From positions 1-64,000 of the forward strand of contig NZ_PCOT01000012.1 of NCBI RefSeq assembly GCF_002979415.1: a DNA stretch of 64,000 bases. Direction: 5' to 3'. Source of the stretch: Microbacterium sp. MYb72 (GTDB taxonomy: Bacteria > Actinomycetota > Actinomycetes > Actinomycetales > Microbacteriaceae). The translations under genes were made by a program, and so were the position numbers. The notes under the pieces are model-generated. The model ran no database searches. It worked only from the letters and a program-made list of their open reading frames with translations, and had not been told where the DNA came from. Shown piece after piece: positions 7,054 to 15,463 of the stretch (its first letter is position 1; each line of letters starts with the position of its first letter).

Positions 7054-9669
7054 ATGATGTCCCCTGATCCTCTGCACCTCACCCTGTCCCGCCGCCACTT
7101 CCTCGGCGCCGGACTCCTCGCGGGCGCGCTCGTCGTGCTCCCGCCGAGCACCGTCTCCGCCACGGCCGCCGCCGGTGACGTGACGCTCACCGCCGACGGC
7201 ATCCGCGTGGTCGCATCGGTGGGCGGCCGCATCGCGGTGCACGCCGCGAACGGCGCCCTCCTCATGGCGGGTTCCCGATTCCAGACGAAGGACACCGTCC
7301 ACGGCATCCAGACCTCCACTGGCGGGACCCCGACGCTCATCACCTCGAACGGCCAGGCGGCGATCCGCATGGACTACACGATGCCGGCGAGTGCGGGGGG
7401 CGCGGTCGTCTCCGCTCTCATCACGGTGCAGACCGCCCAGGTCCACCTCGAGTGGACCGTCTCGGGCACCACGACCCTCAACCCGGCCGGATTCATGTTC
7501 AGCCGCGCCGTCAACGCGCCGACGGGCCCTGACGAGTACATCCCCACCTCGGAGTGGAGGCGCGACCCCGCCGGAGGCATCCCCTACGAGGAGCCGACCG
7601 GTGTCATGTACCGGTCGTCCTGGGCATCGGGGCACGGCCTCCTCCTGCTGGACTCCTCGCGCAAGGCCTGGACCACGTCGACCTGGGTGCACGCCCCCGG
7701 CACTCAGATCGACGCGACGACCGCGGTGACCAGGGCGAGCCTGATCCTGACCGAGGCGCGCCCCGCTTCGGGGGCCGCGATCGGGCGAGGCGACGGCATC
7801 GCCGTGGAGCTCTCCACCGCGCGTCCGTACAACATCTGGGATGCCGCAGGGGATGCCGCGGTGAACGTGACCGTCACGAACGCCACGGAGACGGCTGACG
7901 TCGTCACGCTGTCCTGGTGGGCGCGGACCGATCAGGGGACGACCGTGTCGTCCGGCACGACGGCCCTCACCGTCGCCGCGCTGTCCACCGCCGACGCGAC
8001 GATCACGGTTCCGCTGGACGCCCAGGGCATGGTCCTGCTCGAGGCAGCGGTCGACTCCCCTTCGGGCGACACCGCATTCGCCAGGACCACGCTCGCCGCG
8101 CTCGCTCCGTTCTCGTACACGGCCGGGTCGGCGAGCATGTTCGGCATCGCCAACTACCCCTGGCTGCTGAACGCCGGAGAGCAGGCGACGCTCGACCTCT
8201 GGCAGAAGATCGGCATCCAGTGGGTGCGCATCGCCTACGACGGCGGTCCGGGACTGCCGCCCTCGGCATACGACGCCAGGGGCATGGACCACAACCTCGA
8301 ACTGCAGCCCGACCTCACGGCATCCGATGCGGCTCTGGTCTCATGGGCGTCGTCGAGCTGCACCACGGCGACCGCGGCGGGCGCGTCCTGGTTCGAGATC
8401 GGCAACGAGCTCAACCGGCCCTTCAACACCGGCGATGCCGCGCCCGGGTACGTGGAGCGGGTGCTCAAGCCAGTGCACGCGGCCCGCGCAGCGCAGGGCG
8501 GGACGTTCCAGCTCATGAACAACGGCCTCGCCGGCATGGACCGCCCGTGGCTCGAGGCTTTCCACGCCGCGGGCGGGTGGGACCTCGTCGACGGGATCGC
8601 GTTCCACCCCGGGCGGGGGAACTTCACGCCGGACTTCATCCCCACCGGCGACGGAGGCGAGTGGAGTCCTGGGGCGACGGGGACCTACTGGAACTTCCTG
8701 GGCGGGCTGCGCCAGCTCAAGGAGCTGATGGCGGAGTACGGGGAGAAGGAGATCTGGCTCACCGAGGCCTACGCGTGCACGCGGCCGAACGCATGGTGGA
8801 ACGACACGTACCGGCACGCGGCGGAGAACGTGCTGCTGTCACTGGCGCTCGCGAAGGCAGAGGGGGTTCGCGCGGTGTGCTGGTATCAGTTCTTCGACTC
8901 GTACACGATCAGTCCGATGGGGGCCGATCCGGAGGACACCGAGTACCACTTCGGCCTCGTGAACCGCGACCTCGGCCCCAAGCCGTCTCTGCTCGCCTAT
9001 GCGACGGCGGCCCGCGCACTGGACGAGGCGGAGTTCGTGCGCTGGGTGCATCTGGCCGACGGCACCACCCACGGACTCTTGTTCTCCACTCCGGACGGAC
9101 CGCTCGCCGTGCTGTGGAACCGTGCCGACGGGTACGTCTTGAACACCGAGGGCGCCCGTGTCGACTGGCGCTTCCCTGAGCCCGAGATCTGGCAGGATCC
9201 GTGGGCGACGAAGACGTCGGTGTCCCTCCCGGCGACCGCCGTGGTCACGGAGACCGATTCCTTCGGACGCACCGCGCATATCCCCTCGACCGGCGGGCAG
9301 GTGCAGCTCACGCTCGACGGCGCTCCTCGGATCTACCGGGGCCTGCTCCTCGACGGGCCCGATGCGGGCCCTGCTCAGACATCGGACGGCGTGACCGTCC
9401 AGGCCCGACGCGAAGGCGAGGGAGCAGCGCTCGTGGTGAGCGTGCAGGGCGACGGCCGACGCGAGACCGACGTGCGGGTCACCACCCCGCTGGGCGCGGA
9501 GCGGATCGCGAAGCTGGCCGCGGGAGACACCGGCACGCTGACCTTCCGTGCAGAGGGCCTCGCCCTGGCATCCGGAACCGCCACCGTGAGGACCCACGTG
9601 CGCGGGTCGGGCGCACCGCAGACCAGGACCATCGCGTACCCGGCCTTCGACGCGCGCCCGATCGGCTGA
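7054..9669 (+). CDS. Tat-exported glycoside-hydrolase-like protein (clan GH-A type fold)
   Basis: An 871-residue secreted protein. The N-terminus has a twin-arginine signal (SRRHFLGAG, hydrophobic stretch, cleavage near ATAAAG). Residues ~40-360 are beta-rich. A TIM-barrel-like part follows: WFEIGNELNRPF (Glu452 fits the beta-4 acid/base), then EIWLTEAYA (Glu571 fits the beta-7 nucleophile), with AVCWYQFFDSY after it. The last ~200 residues are again beta-rich. The two glutamates and their spacing suggest a retaining clan-A enzyme, but I cannot place it in a known GH family. ATGs at 7054 and 7057 both follow GGAAGG (7045-7050); 7057 has the better spacing. It is divergent from the LacI operon and probably co-regulated. 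Confidence 0.75.
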   Translation: MMSPDPLHLTLSRRHFLGAGLLAGALVVLPPSTVSATAAAGDVTLTADGIRVVASVGGRIAVHAANGALLMAGSRFQTKDTVHGIQTSTGGTPTLITSNGQAAIRMDYTMPASAGGAVVSALITVQTAQVHLEWTVSGTTTLNPAGFMFSRAVNAPTGPDEYIPTSEWRRDPAGGIPYEEPTGVMYRSSWASGHGLLLLDSSRKAWTTSTWVHAPGTQIDATTAVTRASLILTEARPASGAAIGRGDGIAVELSTARPYNIWDAAGDAAVNVTVTNATETADVVTLSWWARTDQGTTVSSGTTALTVAALSTADATITVPLDAQGMVLLEAAVDSPSGDTAFARTTLAALAPFSYTAGSASMFGIANYPWLLNAGEQATLDLWQKIGIQWVRIAYDGGPGLPPSAYDARGMDHNLELQPDLTASDAALVSWASSSCTTATAAGASWFEIGNELNRPFNTGDAAPGYVERVLKPVHAARAAQGGTFQLMNNGLAGMDRPWLEAFHAAGGWDLVDGIAFHPGRGNFTPDFIPTGDGGEWSPGATGTYWNFLGGLRQLKELMAEYGEKEIWLTEAYACTRPNAWWNDTYRHAAENVLLSLALAKAEGVRAVCWYQFFDSYTISPMGADPEDTEYHFGLVNRDLGPKPSLLAYATAARALDEAEFVRWVHLADGTTHGLLFSTPDGPLAVLWNRADGYVLNTEGARVDWRFPEPEIWQDPWATKTSVSLPATAVVTETDSFGRTAHIPSTGGQVQLTLDGAPRIYRGLLLDGPDAGPAQTSDGVTVQARREGEGAALVVSVQGDGRRETDVRVTTPLGAERIAKLAAGDTGTLTFRAEGLALASGTATVRTHVRGSGAPQTRTIAYPAFDARPIG

Positions 9670-9693
9670 CCTCCGCCCCGCCCGGCTCGGGTG

Positions 9694-9752
9694 TTCCCGT
9701 CGCGAAAGATCCCGGTATCCGCCCTGGATACCGGGATCTTCTGCGACGGGAG
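9694..9752. repeat. Intergenic hairpin repeat, family C, copy 3
   Basis: Arms 9694-9720 and 9726-9752 with loop GCCCT. It carries the same two arm changes as copy 1 plus TTCCCG for CTCCCG. It lies between convergent genes (ends 9669 and 9768), as does copy 2. Confidence 0.85.
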
Positions 9753-9767
9753 TGCCTCAGCAGGCGA

Positions 9768-10628
9768 TCAGCGGATGCCGTAGAAGGTGAGAGGCGTCGA
9801 CCAGAACAGCGCGTCGGACGAGATGCCGCGTGACGTCGCCCAGTCCGCGACCGTGTGGAACCAGCGAGCGCGGGAACCGGGCCGGTAGGCCGTGTCGACC
9901 GACGACACCGGCCAGTCACTGCCCCACAGGAGCCGCTCCGCGCCGAACGCCTCGAGCGCGGCGTCGAGGAACGGGATGACCTGCGCATCCGTCCAGTCCC
10001 CGCCCGTCTCGGCGGGGAGGCCCGAGAGCTTGACGTGGGCGCGGGGCTGCCGTCCGAGTGCGTGCAGATCGCGCAGCCACTCGGCCGAGGGGCGCAGCGG
10101 CGACTCCGCCGTGCCGATCGCGGGCTTGCCCAGGTGGTCGAGCACGAGGAAGAGCTCGGGGACGGCCGCGGCGAGCGCGGTCACGTCGGAGAGCTGGTGG
10201 GGCCGCACGCAGGCGTCGAAGCTCCACCCGCGCTCGGCGACCTGGCGCGCGCCCGCCACGAAGTCGGGCGAGGCCGCGAGGCCGGTGCGCTCCCCCTGCA
10301 GGAGATGGCGCACGCCGACGACCCGCTCGTGCGCGGCCAGGCTCTCGAGGTGCGCCGTGGTCGCCGCTCCGCGGTCGAGCCGCGCGCCGGCGACGATCGC
10401 GACGACTCCTGCGGCATCCGCGATCCGGTCGACCCACGCCACCTCGTCCAGGAAGCGCCGCTCGACGGTCTCCGCCTGCACGAAGATCGACACCTCCTCG
10501 GAGACGCCGGGCAGCTGCTCCTCGAAGATCTCCTCCTCGGCGAAGCGGCCGTGCAGGGCGCCGTCGAGCCACTCGTAGTCGAGTTCCCACGGATCCCACA
10601 GGTGCAGATGACTGTCCACGACGCGCAT
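9768..10628 (-). CDS. Amidohydrolase, COG3618 (sugar lactonase-like)
   Basis: A 286-residue TIM-barrel hydrolase. It has the N-terminal DSHLHLWDP metal motif, FVQAET, the LDHLGKP motif and the terminal LLWGSDWPVS motif. These mark the COG3618 group (amidohydrolase 2), which includes L-fucono-1,5-lactonase and 4-sulfomuconolactone hydrolase. No export signal. The start at 10628 places the HxH motif at residues 7-9 as usual; an ATG ten codons upstream adds a tail lacking homologous features. It is divergent from the FadR-type gene 47 bp away. It probably opens a sugar lactone or related ring; the substrate is not deducible. Confidence 0.82.
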   Translation of the reverse strand: MRVVDSHLHLWDPWELDYEWLDGALHGRFAEEEIFEEQLPGVSEEVSIFVQAETVERRFLDEVAWVDRIADAAGVVAIVAGARLDRGAATTAHLESLAAHERVVGVRHLLQGERTGLAASPDFVAGARQVAERGWSFDACVRPHQLSDVTALAAAVPELFLVLDHLGKPAIGTAESPLRPSAEWLRDLHALGRQPRAHVKLSGLPAETGGDWTDAQVIPFLDAALEAFGAERLLWGSDWPVSSVDTAYRPGSRARWFHTVADWATSRGISSDALFWSTPLTFYGIR

Positions 10629-10675
10629 ACCACCATCCTGCCCCAGACATCCGATCAATGTGCAAGGATGACGCC

Positions 10676-11353
10676 ATGGCAGTGACAGACGAGGCGATCG
10701 AGAAGATCAAGGCGATGATCGTGTCGGGCGAGCTCGCCCCCGGCGACCGACTCCCTCCCGAGAAGGAGCTCTCCGAACGGCTGGGGCTCTCCCGCAACTC
10801 CATGCGCGAGGCGGTCAAGGCGCTGGAGGTCATCCGCGTCCTCGACGTGCGCCGCGGCGACGGCACCTACGTGACGAGCCTCGAACCGCACCTGCTGATG
10901 GAGGCCATCTCGTTCGTCGTCGACATGCACGACGACGACTCGATGCTCGAGATCTTCGCCGTCAGACGGATGCTGGAGTCGCAGGCGACCGGTCTCGCCG
11001 CGACCCTCGGCACCGACGAGGAGATCGCCGCGCTCATCAGCGAGGTCGACGGCGTCGACGCCTCGGTGAGCATCGAGGAGCTCGTCGAGCACGACATCCG
11101 CTTCCACCGCGACATCGTCCAGATGGCCGGCAACGCCTACCTCGCCAGCCTCATCGAGCACCTCAGCAGCCAGACCGTGCGCGCGCGGGTGTGGCGCGGG
11201 CTCACCGAGGGCGGCGCCGTGGAGCGGACCCTGTCCGAGCACCGCGCGATCGCCGACGCCATCGCCCAGCGCGACCCGTCGCTCGCGACCTCGCTGACCA
11301 CGGCGCACATCGCCGGCGTCGAGCGGTGGCTGCGCCAGGCGGCATCCGCCTGA
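10676..11353 (+). CDS. GntR/FadR-subfamily transcriptional regulator
   Basis: A 225-residue regulator: winged HTH ([30 protein letters not shown], residues ~20-50) and a FadR C-terminal ligand domain (FCD). The latter shows the metal-binding pattern with HDIRFHRDI and the later SEHRAI and TAHIAGV histidines. The ATG at 10676 has AAGGA at 10664-10668 with a 7-base gap; an in-frame ATG at 10658 lacks a good site. FadR-type regulators commonly respond to sugar acids, which fits the adjacent lactonase. An ACAT-N7-ATGT palindrome at 10647-10661 between the two genes is a weak operator candidate. Confidence 0.88.
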   Translation: MAVTDEAIEKIKAMIVSGELAPGDRLPPEKELSERLGLSRNSMREAVKALEVIRVLDVRRGDGTYVTSLEPHLLMEAISFVVDMHDDDSMLEIFAVRRMLESQATGLAATLGTDEEIAALISEVDGVDASVSIEELVEHDIRFHRDIVQMAGNAYLASLIEHLSSQTVRARVWRGLTEGGAVERTLSEHRAIADAIAQRDPSLATSLTTAHIAGVERWLRQAASA

Positions 11354-11384
11354 CGCCGCGGACGCCGCCCGGTACCCTCGAAGC

Positions 11385-12443
11385 ATGAGCGACTGGACCA
11401 GCACCGCGATCGCCCTGCTGGAAGCCGACGCGAACCGCAGCGCCGACACGCACCTGCACCTGTTCCCGCTGCCCGCCGAGTGGGGCATCGACCTGTACCT
11501 GAAGGACGAGTCGGTGCACCCGACCGGCTCCCTCAAGCACCGCCTCGCGCGCTCGCTGATCCTCTACGGACTGGTCAACGGCCGCATCCACGAGAACACC
11601 GTGCTCGTCGAGTCCTCCAGCGGTTCGACCGCCGTCTCTGAGGCGTACTTCGCCCGGATGCTGGGGCTGACCTTCATCACGGTCGTGCCGCGCTCGACGA
11701 GCCAGGAGAAGATCGACCTCATCGAGTTCTACGGCGGACGCTGCCACTTCGTTGACCGCGCGGAGGACATCTCCCCCGAGGCGCAGCGCCTGGCTTCCGA
11801 CTGCCACGGCCACTACCTCGACCAGTTCACGTTCGCCGAGCGCGCGACCGACTGGCGCGGCAACAACAACATCGCCGAGAGCGTGTTCAGCCAGCTGTCG
11901 CAGGAACGGCATCCGATCCCCCACTGGATCGTCGTGGGAGCCGGCACGGGCGGCACCAGCGCGACGTTCGGCCGCTATGTGAAGTACCGCAGGCACGAGA
12001 CCCGGATCGCGGTCGTCGACCCGGAGGGGTCCGCGTTCTACGACGGCTGGGCCGGAACCCCGGATGCACCGGCCGGACGGCCGAGTCGCATCGAGGGCAT
12101 CGGACGCCCGCGGGTCGAACCGTCGTTCGTGCCGAGCGTGATCGACGAGATGCTGCGGATCCCGGATGCCGGGTCCGTCGCGGCCATCCGCCTCCTGAAG
12201 GAGCGCACGCTGCACTGGGCCGGCGGATCGACCGGCACGAACCTCTACGGCGCCTTCCAGCTCATCGCCCGGATGCGGGCGGCGGGCGAGACCGGCAGCG
12301 TCGTGACGCTCATCTGCGACAGCGGCATCCGCTATGCCGGCACGTACTACTCCGACGCCTGGGTGGCGGAGCAGGGGTGGGACCTCGCCCCGCACCGCGC
12401 GCGGCTCGAACGGTTCCTGGAGACCGGCGACTGGGTGGAGTGA
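11385..12443 (+). CDS. PLP-dependent cysteine synthase family protein (Cds1-like cysteine desulfhydrase)
   Basis: A 352-residue fold-type II PLP enzyme. Lys51 in HPTGSLKHR is the Schiff-base lysine; [12 protein letters not shown] is the substrate loop; [14 protein letters not shown] is the phosphate-binding glycine loop. The overall pattern, with [17 protein letters not shown] near the C-terminus, resembles the actinobacterial Cds1 group, reported in mycobacteria as L-cysteine desulfhydrase. That would give H2S, pyruvate and ammonia from cysteine. A role as cysteine synthase or D-cysteine enzyme cannot be excluded. It is 31 bp downstream of the FadR-type gene and may be co-transcribed. Confidence 0.75.
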   Translation: MSDWTSTAIALLEADANRSADTHLHLFPLPAEWGIDLYLKDESVHPTGSLKHRLARSLILYGLVNGRIHENTVLVESSSGSTAVSEAYFARMLGLTFITVVPRSTSQEKIDLIEFYGGRCHFVDRAEDISPEAQRLASDCHGHYLDQFTFAERATDWRGNNNIAESVFSQLSQERHPIPHWIVVGAGTGGTSATFGRYVKYRRHETRIAVVDPEGSAFYDGWAGTPDAPAGRPSRIEGIGRPRVEPSFVPSVIDEMLRIPDAGSVAAIRLLKERTLHWAGGSTGTNLYGAFQLIARMRAAGETGSVVTLICDSGIRYAGTYYSDAWVAEQGWDLAPHRARLERFLETGDWVE

Positions 12444-12458
12444 CCGCCGTCGCGCGAT

Positions 12459-12538
12459 CACAACTCCTCACGAATCGGCGCCGCGTGCCCGATTCGGTGG
12501 TTCTGAGCGGCGATCCGGGTGGTTTGTGAGGAGTTGTG
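12459..12538. repeat. Intergenic inverted repeat, family A, copy 1
   Basis: Outer arms CACAACTCCTCAC (12459-12471) and GTGAGGAGTTGTG (12526-12538), 13 bp and perfect. Inner arms CGAATCGG (12472-12479) and CCGATTCG (12489-12496). The outer motif recurs at 26053-26146. It follows the stop of the PLP-lyase gene by 15 bp and could terminate it. Confidence 0.8.
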
Positions 12539-12551
12539 CACCGCGCATGCG

Positions 12552-12632
12552 CCAGAACTCCGGAGCTCCGCGGGCTCAGAGGCCGGACAGCATCCGGTGG
12601 ATCCGAATCCCGCTGCTTCTCCGGAGTTCTGG
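12552..12632. repeat. Intergenic inverted repeat, family B, copy 1
   Basis: Perfect 14-bp arms CCAGAACTCCGGAG (12552-12565) and CTCCGGAGTTCTGG (12619-12632) about 53 bp apart. The same arms recur at 55628-55732. Family A lies only 13 bp to the left, so two repeat types are stacked in this 249-bp gap. Confidence 0.8.
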
Positions 12633-12692
12633 AGCCGCGGTGACCTCGCCTGAGCCGCTGACCGGCCGCCCCGCTCCGGCTACGCTGTGGCC

Positions 12693-13199
12693 ATGACGAT
12701 TCTGATCCTCACCGTCGCCGGCGCCGACCGCCCCGGCCTCGTCGCCGCCGTCGCCGATGTGGTCGACGCCCACGACGGCAACTGGGAGAACAGCCAGCTC
12801 GCCGAACTCGCCGGCACCTTCGCCGGTGTGATCGAGGTCTCGGTCGCGGCCGAGCGCTCCGCCGAGCTGGAGCAGGCGCTGCGCGGACTCGAGGGTCTGC
12901 TGACCGTGGCCGTGCACACCGGATCGGATGCCACTCACACCGACGGCCGCGTGCTGGAGCTCCAGGTTCTGGGCAACGACCGCCCGGGCATCGTGCGCGA
13001 GGTGTCGGCGGTCCTCAACGCTCACGCGCTGAGCATCGAAGAGCTCGCGACGGAGACCCGGGATGCCGCGATGGCCGGAGGACGCCTGTTCGAGGCGTCG
13101 GTGCGGGCGCGGGTACCGGCGTCCGTCGACCTCGATGCTCTGCGCGCCGACCTCGAGCGCCTCGCCTCCGAGATCCAGGTCGACATCACCGTCGCCTGA
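12693..13199 (+). CDS. ACT-domain protein (GcvR-like)
   Basis: A 168-residue protein with two ACT-like modules. The first begins TILILTVAGADRPGLVAAVADVVDAHDGNW, the second LELQVLGNDRPGIVREVSAVLNAHALSIEEL (from about residue 87). This two-ACT architecture is that of the glycine-cleavage repressor GcvR and related amino-acid sensors; there is no catalytic domain. The ATG at 12693 is preferred over a GTG two codons upstream, though neither has a strong ribosome site. No glycine-cleavage genes are nearby, so its partner is unknown. Confidence 0.8.
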   Translation: MTILILTVAGADRPGLVAAVADVVDAHDGNWENSQLAELAGTFAGVIEVSVAAERSAELEQALRGLEGLLTVAVHTGSDATHTDGRVLELQVLGNDRPGIVREVSAVLNAHALSIEELATETRDAAMAGGRLFEASVRARVPASVDLDALRADLERLASEIQVDITVA

Positions 13200-13214
13200 C
13201 CATGGGATCGAGGG

Positions 13215-13745
13215 CTAGTCGGCGACCGCGTAGGTGACGCAGTAGATGCCGAGCACCACGTTGTCCCCTTCGTAGCGCTCACCGTCGAAGGTGACCCCCT
13301 CGGGGAAAGCGGTCACCTCGATCAGACCTTCCTTCCCGTCCAGGTCGCTGTCGAACACGTTGAGGTTCAGCGTGTAGCGACCGTCGCCCGCGTCTTCCCA
13401 GAAGCCGCCCGTGTAGCTGGTCGGGGTGCCGTCGACGAACTTCAGCAGCTCGTAGCCCGGCGCGAGATCCGCTCCCAGCGAGGTGGTGAACGAGATCTCG
13501 CTGCCGTCGCCGTACACGGCATGATCGGGGATCGGCTCGGTGACGAGGTCGCTGCTGAACGGCTTCAGATCGGCATCGAGGTCGCCGGCGCAGTCACCGC
13601 CGACTGCAGCGTCGTCGCCCCCTGATTCGACGGACTGGGCGCCGGAGGCGGACCCTTCTCCGCCTCCGGCCGGCGCCGCCCCCGAGGCGCAACCCGCCAG
13701 AAGCACCGCGAGGACCAGGACGGCTGCAACCTTCATGTGCTTCAT
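13215..13745 (-). CDS. Secreted lipoprotein of unknown function
   Basis: A 176-residue protein with a lipoprotein signal (VLAVLLAGC, Cys19). A low-complexity Ala/Gly/Ser linker follows, then a ~120-residue domain starting DCAGDLDADLKPFSSDLVTEPIP. I recognise no family. The domain is rich in Gly, Asp and aromatics, with GDGRYTLNLNVFDSDLDGKEG suggesting a beta-sandwich. Two in-frame ATGs (13745 and 13736) are possible. It lies between the convergent ACT gene and the LuxR gene. Confidence 0.7.
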   Translation of the reverse strand: MKHMKVAAVLVLAVLLAGCASGAAPAGGGEGSASGAQSVESGGDDAAVGGDCAGDLDADLKPFSSDLVTEPIPDHAVYGDGSEISFTTSLGADLAPGYELLKFVDGTPTSYTGGFWEDAGDGRYTLNLNVFDSDLDGKEGLIEVTAFPEGVTFDGERYEGDNVVLGIYCVTYAVAD

Positions 13746-13817
13746 GCCTCGATGATTCCACCGGAATACTGGCGAGCGTGAGTAGGGAAACCCCGTGCCA
13801 GCCCGAGACGTCCTCAC

Positions 13818-15449
13818 TCAGAGGTCGGAGAACACAGGCGCGTCGATGATCATCCGCGCGATCCCCGTGCGCGAGGTCAGCTGCCACCGCCGCAGTATCT
13901 CGGTGATGTTCTTCTCGACGGTCTTGACGCTCACGCCGAGACGCCCGGCGATCTCGATGTTCCCGAGTCCGGTCGCGACCAGCTCGGCGGTCAGCTGCTG
14001 GCGCGGCGTGAGCTGCTGTGCCGGTGGCGACGCCGCATCGAGATGCCCGAGCATCCGCGCTGGGATCCCACTGCGGGACGTGACGCCGAGTGCCGAGAGG
14101 ATGCGTGACACGTGGCCTTCGACGGTGCGCTCGGAGACGAACAGGGTCGCCGCGATCACCCGATTGCTCTGCCCGCCGGCGACGAGCGCGGCCACTTCGC
14201 GCTCTCGGGGGCTGAGCGCCGTCCATCCCGATCCGAGAGCGGGCCTCGGGCGCCTGCCCAGCAGACGCAACTGTCGCAGAGCCTGGCGTTCGACGCCGTG
14301 GTCGCCTGAGCCGGCGAGCGTCGACAGATACTCCTGCACGGCCTGCTCAGACTGACCGAGAGCGGCGAGAGCACGAGCGCGCACCATGCGCACGTTCGCC
14401 GCGTCGCGATACCGGCCGGCGAGCTCGGCGCGGGCAGCCGCGACGGCCGCGCGTTCGGCCGCCTCGATCATCCGCCCGCCCGCGGCGTCGATGCGCGCGA
14501 ACGCTTGTTCGACGACGACGTGGGCACCGGGATGAGCGGTCAGCGGCAGCAGTTCGGCGACGATCAGCTCGGCCTCGGCGACGTCGCCCCGTTCGAGGGC
14601 GGCTGCGATCAGAATGTCGCAGCAGAGGGCGCGGTCGGCGACCTGCAGGTAGCCGAACCGCGGACCGCCGGCGACGCGGAGGATCTCCTCGGCTTTCGAC
14701 AGCTGACCGACGGCGGCCCGCGCGTAAGCCAGGAAGGCGAAAGCCGCGGCGTCGAGATATCCGGATGGGGCGATGCTCAGATCGAACAGCTCGCGGTCGG
14801 CCTCATCGAGGCCGGCGGTCTCGCCGCACTGGACCGCGGCGAAGACGGTCGCCGCCTTCACGCAGCGCGTCCAGATGTCGTCGCCCTGATCCTCGGCGCA
14901 GCGGAGGGCCGCGTCCAGGTGCGGCCTCGCCGCGGCGGCATCGCCACGGAACATCATCAGTCGGGCCGGCTGCAGCAGCAGGGCGGGAAAGGGACGGATG
15001 CCGGCTCCGACCTGCAGCACGTCGTCGACAGGCCCGAGCACCTCTGCCGCCTGCTCGAATCGACCGGTCGCGAAAGCGGCCTCGACCATCGCGAACCGGG
15101 CGACGGGCAGGATGCTGTGGTCGATCGCCGTCAGAGCTCCGCGGCGGCCCCACAGTTCCGGGAACCCGTCGTCGGTGGTCGGGTCCTCCCAGGCGACGCC
15201 CGCCGAGGCGAGCACGCGGAACGACAGCGCGAACAGCTGAACGAGCGCGCCGGCGTCCGCCGAGGAGATCCTGGCGCGCTCTGTCGTGATCACCGCGCGC
15301 TCGAAGTCGCCGACCACGAACTCGGCCCCGCCGGTGAAGGCGAGGCCGAGCGCAGGGTGCAGACCGTCGTTGCTCAGTGCCTGGACGCGGGCGATGTCAC
15401 CTCGGCTCGCCGCGGCGGCGAGCTCCCAGTACAGCGCCTCGGAACCCAT
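13818..15449 (-). CDS. LuxR-family regulator with two tandem C-terminal HTH domains
   Basis: A 543-residue protein. Residues 1-~400 are alpha-helical and TPR-like (repeated A-rich helix pairs) with no Walker motif. Two complete LuxR-type HTH domains follow: ~410-470 (ALSPREREVAALVAGG, then VSERTVEGHVSRIL) and ~478-540 (QLTPRQQLTAELVATG, then VSVKTVEKNITEIL). Normal LuxR or LAL proteins have one. The ATG at 15449 lies 15 bp after the aldo/keto reductase stop, so the two genes are probably one operon; further upstream reading would run into that gene. It may be a TPR-sensing transcription factor that binds extended or paired DNA sites. Confidence 0.85.
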   Translation of the reverse strand: MGSEALYWELAAAASRGDIARVQALSNDGLHPALGLAFTGGAEFVVGDFERAVITTERARISSADAGALVQLFALSFRVLASAGVAWEDPTTDDGFPELWGRRGALTAIDHSILPVARFAMVEAAFATGRFEQAAEVLGPVDDVLQVGAGIRPFPALLLQPARLMMFRGDAAAARPHLDAALRCAEDQGDDIWTRCVKAATVFAAVQCGETAGLDEADRELFDLSIAPSGYLDAAAFAFLAYARAAVGQLSKAEEILRVAGGPRFGYLQVADRALCCDILIAAALERGDVAEAELIVAELLPLTAHPGAHVVVEQAFARIDAAGGRMIEAAERAAVAAARAELAGRYRDAANVRMVRARALAALGQSEQAVQEYLSTLAGSGDHGVERQALRQLRLLGRRPRPALGSGWTALSPREREVAALVAGGQSNRVIAATLFVSERTVEGHVSRILSALGVTSRSGIPARMLGHLDAASPPAQQLTPRQQLTAELVATGLGNIEIAGRLGVSVKTVEKNITEILRRWQLTSRTGIARMIIDAPVFSDL

Positions 15450-15463
15450 GCCCGTCGGCGCAC

